NCBI GenBank assembly: GCA_937896305.1
Contig: CALBND010000179.1
Coordinates: forward strand, 1-12,752
Length of the DNA stretch: 12,752 nt
Direction of reading: 5' to 3'
From: an uncultured Actinomycetes bacterium
GTDB taxonomy: Bacteria; Actinomycetota; Actinomycetes; S36-B12; UBA5976
The notes beneath the pieces are model-generated. The model searched no databases. It saw only the letters and a program-made list of their open reading frames with translations, and had not been told where the DNA came from. The position numbers and the translations under genes are program-made. The stretch's first letter is position 1; each line of letters opens with the position of its first letter. Positions 6,825 through 12,752 of this stretch are shown in pieces.

Positions 6825-8414
6825 GTGGTTAAGAAGTCTGACGAAAGCGCAAAAGTACGCACGACTGCTTCCAAGCTTGCCGATTTAGCCCAAGTTAAAA
6901 AAGAAATCCATGTAGACCAAGCAAATACTGCTGTCGAAAAGCAGCACGCTAAGGGTAAACAAAGTGCTAGAGAAAGATTAAGTTCCCTACTTGATCCTGA
7001 ATCTTTTCAAGAAATTGATGAATTAGTTAGGCATCAAAAAAATAATTTTGGAATGGACAAAAATCGTCCAGCTGGTGATGGTGTGATAACAGGTTTTGGA
7101 ACGATCGATGGTCGTCCGGTTTTTGTTTACTCACAAGACTTCACAGCAATGGGTGGCAGCTTAGGTGAAGCTATGGGTGGAAAAATTGTTAAGTTAATGG
7201 ACTTAGCAATTAAATCTGGTGCTCCAATTATTGGCATAAATGATTCTGGTGGAGCAAGAATTCAAGAAGGTGTTGCTTCTTTAGCAATGTATGGAGAAAT
7301 ATTTTTAAGAAATACCAGAGCTTCAGGAGTTGTGCCCCAAATTTCTATCATCATGGGACCTTGTGCTGGTGGTGCAGTTTATTCTCCAGCGTTAACTGAC
7401 TTTGTAGTTATGGTTGATAAAACTTCACACATGTTTATTACTGGTCCAGATGTTATTAAAACAGTAACCGGGGAAGAAGTTTCTTTTGAAGATTTAGGTG
7501 GTGCAAGAGCACACGCTACAAAATCTGGTGTTGCCCACTACATGGCCTCAGATGAAGATGATGCACTTGATTATGTTCGAACACTTTTAAGTTTCTTACC
7601 CTCTAATAATGCTGAACCAACTCAACACTTTGAAGCAAAAGTTGATTTACAAATAAACCAACACGATCTGGAAATGGATACGTTGGTTCCAGATTCACCA
7701 AATCAGCCATATGACATGCACGTACTGGTTAAACATGTTTTAGATGATGATGAATTCTTCGAAGTTCATGGCGGTTGGGCACCAAACATTATGGTTGGCT
7801 TTGGTCGCATCGAAGGACAAAGCGTGGGCATTGTTGCTAATCAACCAATGCAGTTTGCCGGAACTTTAGATATTGAAGCTTCTGAAAAAGCTGCCAGGTT
7901 TGTTAGAACTTGTGATGCTTTTAATATTCCAATTATTACTTTTGTTGATGTTCCAGGATTTTTACCTGGCGTTGATCAAGAATACGGTGGAATTATTAGA
8001 CGTGGCGCAAAATTAATTTATGCTTACGCAGAAGCAAGTGTTCCCTTAATTACTGTGATCACCCGAAAAGCTTACGGCGGTGCCTATATTGTTATGGGCT
8101 CTAAACATTTAGGCGCTGACTTAAACTTTGCTTGGCCAACAGCTCAAGTTGCGGTAATGGGTGCTCAAGGTGCGGTAAATATTTTATTTAGAAAAGAAAT
8201 TACAGGTGCCACTGATCCAGTCGCAGAACGTGCAGAAAAAATTAGTGAATATGAAGAAGCATTTGATAATCCTTACGTAGCAGCTGAACGAGGTTGGATT
8301 GATGCTGTAATTGCCCCAAGTGAAACACGCATCAGAATAATTAGAGGTCTTCGCCAATTAATCACTAAACGTGAAACCATGCCACCTAAAAAACATGGAA
8401 ACATTCCATTATGA
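6825..8414 (+). CDS. accD5: Acyl-CoA carboxylase carboxyltransferase (beta) subunit
   Basis: Transfers the carboxyl group from carboxybiotin to an acyl-CoA, giving malonyl- or methylmalonyl-CoA. 529 residues with two crotonase-like halves. The N-terminal half has KQSARERLSSLLDP (45-58), NDSGGARIQEG (139-149) and the oxyanion glycines in CAGGAVYSP (180-188). The C-terminal half has VDVPGFLPG (374-382) and RKAYGGAY (414-421). Residue 422 is Ile (codon ATT at 8088-8090). In Streptomyces coelicolor the propionyl-specific PccB has Asp422, while the AccB type, which accepts acetyl-, propionyl- and butyryl-CoA, has Ile at the matching place. An acetyl-CoA-accepting enzyme serving fatty acid synthesis is therefore likely. 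The gene name is taken from synteny with M. tuberculosis accD5, although the specificity residue resembles AccB. The stop overlaps the accE start (ATGA). Confidence 0.96.
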   Translation: MVKKSDESAKVRTTASKLADLAQVKKEIHVDQANTAVEKQHAKGKQSARERLSSLLDPESFQEIDELVRHQKNNFGMDKNRPAGDGVITGFGTIDGRPVFVYSQDFTAMGGSLGEAMGGKIVKLMDLAIKSGAPIIGINDSGGARIQEGVASLAMYGEIFLRNTRASGVVPQISIIMGPCAGGAVYSPALTDFVVMVDKTSHMFITGPDVIKTVTGEEVSFEDLGGARAHATKSGVAHYMASDEDDALDYVRTLLSFLPSNNAEPTQHFEAKVDLQINQHDLEMDTLVPDSPNQPYDMHVLVKHVLDDDEFFEVHGGWAPNIMVGFGRIEGQSVGIVANQPMQFAGTLDIEASEKAARFVRTCDAFNIPIITFVDVPGFLPGVDQEYGGIIRRGAKLIYAYAEASVPLITVITRKAYGGAYIVMGSKHLGADLNFAWPTAQVAVMGAQGAVNILFRKEITGATDPVAERAEKISEYEEAFDNPYVAAERGWIDAVIAPSETRIRIIRGLRQLITKRETMPPKKHGNIPL

Positions 8415-8626
8415 CCAAACCTTTGGAATTTAGAGTTATTCGAGGAAACCCAACTACTGATGAATTAGCAGCAATTCAAGTTGCTTTAACTGTGGCTAAA
8501 AACTCTTCCGAAGAATTAGCTAAACAAAAAAAGAAAATTAGTAATTGGAATTCTCCCTCTTACAAATTTAGAAGAAGCCCACTTGTTGATAGTGGATGGC
8601 AATTCACTCTTTATCCAGGAGCATGA
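8411..8626 (+). CDS. accE: Acyl-CoA carboxylase epsilon subunit
   Basis: Small actinobacterial subunit that joins the alpha and beta subunits of acyl-CoA carboxylase and raises activity. 71 residues. The N-terminal motif FRVIRGNPTTDELAAI (7-22) is the family hallmark, followed by a short basic helix (about 30-43) and a Trp-containing tail (W46, W63) as is usual. It overlaps accD5 by ATGA at 8411-8414 and maf by ATGA at 8623-8626, so the three genes are translationally coupled. It is genuine despite its length because motif, position and overlaps agree. Confidence 0.9.
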   Translation: MTKPLEFRVIRGNPTTDELAAIQVALTVAKNSSEELAKQKKKISNWNSPSYKFRRSPLVDSGWQFTLYPGA

Positions 8627-9240
8627 GAGGTCCTGTAATCCTGGCTTCTGCCTCCCCTGCCAGATTGATGCTTCTTAGAAGCCAAAAAATTGAACCTATT
8701 GTAATTGCTGCAGATATAAATGAAGCAGAAATTCAGAATCGATTAGAAAATAAAACAACCCAATTTCTGGTCACCGAATTATCAAAAGCTAAAGCTCATT
8801 ATGTTTTAGAAAATAATGTTTCCTTAAATGAAGGAATTTTAATTGCTGCAGATTCTATGCTGGAATTTGAATCCCAATCATTAGGAAAACCAGTAAGTGC
8901 TGAAAATGCTATTGCGCGCTGGAATTTAATGAAAGGTAAAACTGGAATTTTGCATACTGGTCACACAGTTATTCGATTAGATAATAAAGCAGAAATAACC
9001 AGGGTGGTTTCTACAAAAGTTGAGTTTGCCAATATTGATGAACAAGAAATATTGGATTATGTTGCAACAGGAGAACCTTTAAATGTTGCAGGTGCTTTTA
9101 CTATTGATTCCCTTGGAGCAGCTTTCGTAAAAGAAGTAAGCGGTGATCACAGCAACGTGATTGGTTTATCCCTTCCAGGTCTTCGAGAAATCGTTCGCGA
9201 GCTTGGACTCTCATGGACTTCCCTATGGGAAATGGCATAA
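8623..9240 (+). CDS. maf: Maf family nucleoside triphosphate pyrophosphatase
   Basis: Maf proteins hydrolyse non-canonical or surplus nucleoside triphosphates to monophosphates. 205 residues from ATG 8623. This start is chosen over an in-frame ATG at 8596 because it begins just before the family N-terminus VILASASPARL and overlaps the accE stop as ATGA. Motifs: SASPAR (9-14) at the phosphate site, AADSML (76-81, catalytic Asp77), GKP (88-90) and GKTGILHTGH (105-114). In the last one, the His usual in bacterial Maf (G-R/K-T-H-x-V-H-T-G) is Gly108, a form I believe is common in actinobacterial Maf proteins (from memory). GEPLNVAGAF (150-159) is the late conserved loop. Whether it prefers dTTP/UTP or a modified GTP is not decidable here. 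Maf between accE and accA3 is a conserved actinobacterial arrangement with no known functional reason. Confidence 0.93.
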   Translation: MRGPVILASASPARLMLLRSQKIEPIVIAADINEAEIQNRLENKTTQFLVTELSKAKAHYVLENNVSLNEGILIAADSMLEFESQSLGKPVSAENAIARWNLMKGKTGILHTGHTVIRLDNKAEITRVVSTKVEFANIDEQEILDYVATGEPLNVAGAFTIDSLGAAFVKEVSGDHSNVIGLSLPGLREIVRELGLSWTSLWEMA

Positions 9241-9251
9241 AGTAACTAATT

Positions 9252-11030
9252 ATGGCTAAATCTGGCATAGAAAATAAACAAATCAAAAAAATTCTCATCG
9301 CTAATCGTGGTGAAATTGCAGTGCGAGTTGCCAGAGCTTGTAAAGATGCCGGCATTGCCAGTGTGGCAATTTATGCTGATGCAGATCGCGATGCGTTACA
9401 TGTTTTACATGCCGATGAAGCTTATTCCTTAAACGGAAACATTGCTTCTGAAACATATTTAGCAATTCCAAAAATCTTAGAAATCGCTCAAAGATCAAAC
9501 GCGGATGCAATTCATCCTGGTTACGGATTTCTTTCCGAAAATGCAAGTTTTGCCCAAGCAGTTATTGATGCTGGATTAATTTGGATTGGACCAAGCCCAG
9601 CAGCAATCACTGCTCTGGGTGACAAAGTTCAAGCAAGACATATTGCGGCAAAAGTTGGTGCACCTTTAGTTCCAGGAACTAAAGATCCAGTTAACGATGC
9701 TCAAGAAGTTGTTGCCTTTGCTAAAGAATACGGATTACCAATTGCAATCAAAGCAGCTTTTGGTGGAGGCGGTCGAGGATTAAAAGTTGCCCGCACTGAA
9801 GAAGAGATAGTTGAACTTTATGAATCAGCGGTAAGAGAAGCTGTTGCAGCATTTGGTCGCGGTGAATGTTTTGTCGAGAGATATCTTGATAAACCAAGAC
9901 ACGTTGAAACTCAATGTTTAGCTGACAAACATGGAAATATAGTTGTGGTTTCCACAAGAGATTGTTCCCTGCAACGTCGACACCAAAAACTAGTTGAAGA
10001 AGCACCTGCACCTTTTTTAACCGATGATCAAAGAAGACAACTTTATGATTCTTCAAAAGCAATTTTAAAAGAAGCAAACTATGACGGTGCTGGAACTTGT
10101 GAATTTCTTATTGGCCAAGATGGCACAATTTCATTTCTGGAAGTAAATACTCGTTTACAAGTAGAACATCCAGTTTCAGAAGAAGTAACCGGAATTGATT
10201 TGGTTCGCGAGCAAATAAGAATTGCCAGTGGAGAAAAACTTGGTTATCACGATCCAATAATTAGTGGGCACAGTATTGAATTTCGCATTAACGGTGAAGA
10301 TCCTGGCAGAAACTTTTTACCAGCCCCTGGTCAATTAAGAGTTTGGAAAGAGCCAAGTGGTACCGGAGTAAGAGTTGATGCTGGTTTCAAACAAGGTGAT
10401 GTAATTGGTGGAAATTTTGATTCCCTATTGGCAAAACTAATAGTCACAGGTGCTACTAGATCTGAAGCCATCGAACGAGCTAAAAGAGCGTTAAGTGAAT
10501 TCGAAGTCGATGGCATTGCCACAGCAATTCCTTTTCATAAGGCAGTTTTAGAAGACCTAGCTTTTGCTCCTACTGATCCGACACAAAAATTTAGTATTTA
10601 CACCAGTTGGATTGAAAACGAATTTGTAAACAATATTGCCCAATACGAAAATTCTGCTAACGCCTCAATGTTGGAAGATCGCTCAACTTTGGTCCTAGAA
10701 ATAAATGGTAAAAGAATTGAAGTAACAATGCCTAATGGTTTAAGTGCTGGTGGCGTTAAACAAAAGAAACCTCCCGTGGCAAGACACCAAAGAACGGCTT
10801 TAGGTTCTCTTGATTCAGATGCTGTGCAAAGTCCGATGCAGGGAACCGTGGTCAAGGTTGCGGTTAAAAATGGCCAAAGTGTTTCCGAAGGGGAACTACT
10901 GCTGGTAATTGAAGCCATGAAAATGGAACAACCCATCTCAGCTCATAAAGCTGGGACAATTGTCGATTTGGAAGTTGAAGTTGGGGCTTCAGTTGCAAAT
11001 GGTGCGGTCCTACTAGAAATTAGAGATTAA
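9252..11030 (+). CDS. accA3: Acyl-CoA carboxylase alpha subunit: biotin carboxylase + biotin carboxyl carrier
   Basis: Carboxylates its own biotin using ATP and bicarbonate and presents it to the AccD5 carboxyltransferase. 592 residues, close to M. tuberculosis AccA3. The biotin carboxylase part begins with KILIANRGEIAVRVARAC (13-30). Its ATP-grasp loop is GGGGRGLKVA (171-180), and the catalytic segment EVNTRLQVEHPVSE spans 297-310. A linker covers about 450-520. The C-terminal biotinyl domain holds EAMKME (554-559) with Lys557 as the biotinylation site. ATG 9252 follows the maf stop by 11 bases and has no strong Shine-Dalgarno sequence, so coupling to maf is likely. The birA product encoded upstream is the probable modifying enzyme. 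The gene completes an alpha-beta-epsilon acyl-CoA carboxylase. Confidence 0.97.
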   Translation: MAKSGIENKQIKKILIANRGEIAVRVARACKDAGIASVAIYADADRDALHVLHADEAYSLNGNIASETYLAIPKILEIAQRSNADAIHPGYGFLSENASFAQAVIDAGLIWIGPSPAAITALGDKVQARHIAAKVGAPLVPGTKDPVNDAQEVVAFAKEYGLPIAIKAAFGGGGRGLKVARTEEEIVELYESAVREAVAAFGRGECFVERYLDKPRHVETQCLADKHGNIVVVSTRDCSLQRRHQKLVEEAPAPFLTDDQRRQLYDSSKAILKEANYDGAGTCEFLIGQDGTISFLEVNTRLQVEHPVSEEVTGIDLVREQIRIASGEKLGYHDPIISGHSIEFRINGEDPGRNFLPAPGQLRVWKEPSGTGVRVDAGFKQGDVIGGNFDSLLAKLIVTGATRSEAIERAKRALSEFEVDGIATAIPFHKAVLEDLAFAPTDPTQKFSIYTSWIENEFVNNIAQYENSANASMLEDRSTLVLEINGKRIEVTMPNGLSAGGVKQKKPPVARHQRTALGSLDSDAVQSPMQGTVVKVAVKNGQSVSEGELLLVIEAMKMEQPISAHKAGTIVDLEVEVGASVANGAVLLEIRD

Positions 11031-11042
11031 AAAATATAGTTT

Positions 11043-11058
11043 TGTGCCACATCTCACA
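11043..11058. promoter_or_regulatory. CRP/GlxR-like palindrome upstream of the sdh operon
   Basis: TGTGC-CACATC-TCACA differs by one base from the CRP-family consensus TGTGA-N6-TCACA. Actinobacterial CRP/GlxR regulators use this type of site, and GlxR is reported to control sdhCAB in Corynebacterium. The centre is about 67 bases before ATG 11118. This fits an activator site if the transcript begins near the start codon. Confidence 0.45.
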
Positions 11059-11104
11059 TAGCCTTAATCAACTTCACCCCGTGCGCGTTTAACCAAGTCA
11101 CCAC

Positions 11105-11110
11105 TACACT
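11105..11110 (+). promoter_or_regulatory. Possible -10 element of the sdh operon (leaderless)
   Basis: TACACT fits TANNNT and ends seven bases before ATG 11118, which has no Shine-Dalgarno sequence, so the mRNA may begin at the start codon. An alternative -10, TATAGT (11035-11040), would give a leader of about 70 bases and put the CRP-like site at the transcript start. No clear -35 supports either. Confidence 0.35.
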
Positions 11111-11117
11111 CTTGAAC

Positions 11118-11924
11118 ATGGCCTTAGGTTCACTAGATCGCGGAGTTGGCTCCGAAACCAGAGCAAAGATTTCCTTTCGACATTTGCGCGTTGACAAATG
11201 GTGGGTGCAACCAGCAATCTCTGTTGGAGTTTTAGTTGCTTTCATTATCTATTCCACAATTAGAGCTTTTGAAAATGCAAATTATTATGTTGAGCCATTA
11301 GTTTCACCTTTTTACTCCCCATGTCTTGCAGTAAATTGCGCTGAAGGTGCAGCACTATTTGGTACACCAATTGGTAGTTGGTGGATACTTTCTCCAGCTT
11401 TATTAATTTTGGTTTTCCCACTTGGTTTTCGTTTAACTTGTTATTACTACCGAAAGACTTACTACCGAGCATTTTGGCTATCTCCCCCAGCTTGTGCTGT
11501 GGCAGAACCACATAAATCTTATTCAGGTGAAACTAAGTCACCATTAATATTGCAAAACTCACATCGCTACTTCTTTTTTGCTGGTTTAGTATTCAACGTT
11601 ATTTTGACCTACGATGCATTTTTGGCCTTAAAAAACGCTGAAGGACAATGGGGACATTTAAGTGTGGGCACACTTGTTTTGTTTGCCAACGCAACATTTT
11701 TGTGGCTATATTCCTTGTCTTGTCATTCCTGTCGACATGCAATTGGTGGCAGATTAAAGCATTTCAGTAAACATCCATTGCGATACAAGTCTTGGACAAT
11801 TGTTTCTAAATTAAATGTGCACCATCCTAAATTTGCTTGGGTTTCACTTATTGGGGTAGCTCTTTGTGATCTATATGTAAGAAGTGTGGCAACTGGTGCA
11901 ATCACGAATTTCTATTTCTTCTAA
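11118..11924 (+). CDS. sdhC: Succinate dehydrogenase membrane subunit, actinobacterial Sdh1 type
   Basis: Anchors succinate dehydrogenase in the membrane and passes electrons to menaquinone. 268 residues from ATG 11118; a TTG six bases upstream (11112) is also in frame, but ATG is preferred and suits the -10 spacing. About five membrane helices are seen (near 32-50, 86-104, 150-170, 181-198, 238-256). The length and the directly following sdhA match the large membrane subunit of mycobacterial Sdh1 rather than the four-helix SdhC/SdhD pairs. Cys and His are unusually frequent: C69, C74, C108, C126, H132, H149, and CHSCRH at 202-207 after the fourth helix. Mycobacterial Sdh1 is reported to hold a Rieske-like [2Fe-2S] cluster in its membrane part, so these may be cluster or haem ligands. 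That assignment is inferred. Confidence 0.87.
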   Translation: MALGSLDRGVGSETRAKISFRHLRVDKWWVQPAISVGVLVAFIIYSTIRAFENANYYVEPLVSPFYSPCLAVNCAEGAALFGTPIGSWWILSPALLILVFPLGFRLTCYYYRKTYYRAFWLSPPACAVAEPHKSYSGETKSPLILQNSHRYFFFAGLVFNVILTYDAFLALKNAEGQWGHLSVGTLVLFANATFLWLYSLSCHSCRHAIGGRLKHFSKHPLRYKSWTIVSKLNVHHPKFAWVSLIGVALCDLYVRSVATGAITNFYFF

Positions 11925-11929
11925 AGGAG
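11924..11929 (+). promoter_or_regulatory. Ribosome binding site of sdhA
   Basis: AAGGAG, starting in the sdhC stop codon, lies ten bases before ATG 11940. It fixes the sdhA start, and the short spacing shows that sdhC and sdhA share a transcript. Confidence 0.7.
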
Positions 11930-11939
11930 CAATTGATTA

Positions 11940-12752
11940 ATGTCTGACATACAACGCCTAGATTTCGATGTCGTAATTGTTGGAGCAGGTGGAGCAGGTT
12001 TAAGAGCTGCTATTGAATCTCGTGCCAGTGGATTAAAAACTGCCATCATTTGTAAATCATTATTTGGCAAAGCTCACACCGTTATGGCCGAAGGTGGCAT
12101 TGCTGCCTCAATGGGAAATGTTAATTCCAACGACAACTGGAAAGTACATTTCAGGGACACTATGCGCGGTGGAAAATTTCAAAATCATTGGAGAATGGCT
12201 GAACTTCATGCCAAAGAATCACCTGATCGTGTGTGGGAATTAGAAACCTATGGAGCACTTTTTGATCGCACCCCAGAAGGAAAAATTAGTCAAAGAAACT
12301 TCGGTGGCCACGAATATCCAAGACTGGCCCACGTGGGTGATAGAACTGGTTTGGAATTAATTAGAACTTTGCAACAAAAAATAGTTTCTTTACAACAAGA
12401 AGATTTTGCTGAAACAGGCGATTACGAATCAAAAATTAAAGTATTTGCTGAATTAACGATCACAGAAATTTTAAAAACAGATAATAAAATTTCAGGTGTT
12501 TTAGGTTATTGGCGTGAAAGTGGCGACTTTGTAATGTTTCAAGCACCAGCAGTTGTTTTGGCAACTGGTGGTATTGGCAAATCATTCAAAGTAACTTCCA
12601 ATTCATGGGAAGGCACCGGAGATGGTCATGCTTTAGCTTTAAAAGCTGGTGGAAAATTAATGCACATGGAATTTATTCAATTCCATCCAACTGGCATGGT
12701 TTGGCCTCCAAGTGTTAAAGGAATTTTAGTTACCGAATCAGTTCGTGGTGAT
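11940..12752 (+). CDS. sdhA: Succinate dehydrogenase flavoprotein subunit (partial, C-terminal end outside window)
   Basis: Oxidises succinate to fumarate using covalently bound FAD, linking the TCA cycle to the respiratory chain. The 271 codons present run in frame to the right edge. VVIVGAGGAGLRAA (11-24) is the FAD-binding beta-alpha-beta motif. His46 in KAHTVMAEGGIAAS is the expected FAD attachment residue. The segment VVLATGGIGK (205-214) and the active-site stretch EFIQFHPTGM (244-253, His249) follow. The visible end, LVTESVRGD, contains a substrate-binding Arg (269). The variant VMAEGG in place of the common VAAQGG and the ESVRGD segment fit the actinobacterial Sdh1 branch (from memory). 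The iron-sulfur subunit sdhB would be expected next, beyond the window. Confidence 0.95.
   Translation, partial: MSDIQRLDFDVVIVGAGGAGLRAAIESRASGLKTAIICKSLFGKAHTVMAEGGIAASMGNVNSNDNWKVHFRDTMRGGKFQNHWRMAELHAKESPDRVWELETYGALFDRTPEGKISQRNFGGHEYPRLAHVGDRTGLELIRTLQQKIVSLQQEDFAETGDYESKIKVFAELTITEILKTDNKISGVLGYWRESGDFVMFQAPAVVLATGGIGKSFKVTSNSWEGTGDGHALALKAGGKLMHMEFIQFHPTGMVWPPSVKGILVTESVRGD

Noticed and set aside
8596..8622. Upstream in-frame ATG giving Maf nine extra residues.
   Set aside because: The family N-terminus begins at the ATG at 8623, which also overlaps the accE stop as ATGA; the extra residues match nothing and no ribosome site precedes 8596.
9748..10077. Long open frames antisense to accA3 and other strong genes (also 993-1241, 10598-10936, 11260-11511).
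   Set aside because: They mirror well-conserved genes on the opposite strand, have low-complexity Leu/His/Gln-rich translations, and lack ribosome sites and recognisable domains.
11031..11104. Rho-independent terminator after accA3.
   Set aside because: No stable GC stem followed by a T-run was found; the only symmetrical element is the CRP-like palindrome.
11112..11117. TTG start for sdhC adding two residues.
   Set aside because: An ATG follows in frame two codons later and has better spacing from the -10-like hexamer.

Overview
The window reads as AT-rich chromosome from a streamlined actinobacterium. The best guess is the freshwater acI / 'Ca. Nanopelagicales' type. Three things support this: a gene order shared with Mycobacterium (purE-purK-birA divergent from accD5-accE-maf-accA3), an actinobacterial-type succinate dehydrogenase membrane subunit, and very tight packing with 4-8 base gene overlaps and no gap longer than about 90 bases. 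The lineage is an inference from gene content and base composition judged by eye. No rRNA, tRNA, CRISPR, insertion sequence or prophage was seen.

Bases 1-3173 (minus strand) form an apparent four-gene envelope-glycopolymer operon. In transcription order it holds a GT2 glycosyltransferase, a Wzm/TagG-type ABC-2 permease, a Wzt/TagH-type ATPase and a CDP-alcohol phosphatidyltransferase whose C-terminal end lies beyond the left edge. Divergent from it is a LytR-CpsA-Psr (LCP) protein (3257-4288), the class of enzyme that attaches such polymers to peptidoglycan. Together they suggest assembly, export and attachment of a phosphodiester-containing wall or surface polymer.

Bases 4293-6782 (minus strand) hold birA, purK and purE in transcription order. 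PurK and PurE carry out the two-step carboxylation of AIR in purine synthesis. BirA attaches biotin to proteins and is divergent from its probable substrate operon.

Bases 6825-11030 (plus strand) hold accD5 (carboxyltransferase), accE (epsilon subunit), maf (nucleotide pyrophosphatase) and accA3 (biotin carboxylase plus biotin carrier). The first three genes are linked by ATGA start/stop overlaps. The carboxyltransferase has Ile at residue 422, where propionyl-CoA-specific enzymes have Asp. This points to use of acetyl-CoA, or of several acyl-CoAs, rather than a dedicated propionyl-CoA carboxylase.

Bases 11118-12752 (plus strand) start a succinate dehydrogenase operon of the mycobacterial Sdh1 kind: a five-helix membrane subunit rich in Cys and His, then SdhA, which is cut by the right edge. 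An 87-base gap before it holds a CRP/GlxR-like palindrome and a possible leaderless promoter.

No clearly new multi-gene system is present. The points most worth a second look are the His replacing the last Asp of the CDP-alcohol phosphatidyltransferase motif, Ile422 in the carboxyltransferase, the Cys/His cluster in SdhC, and the regulatory palindromes in the three promoter-bearing gaps.
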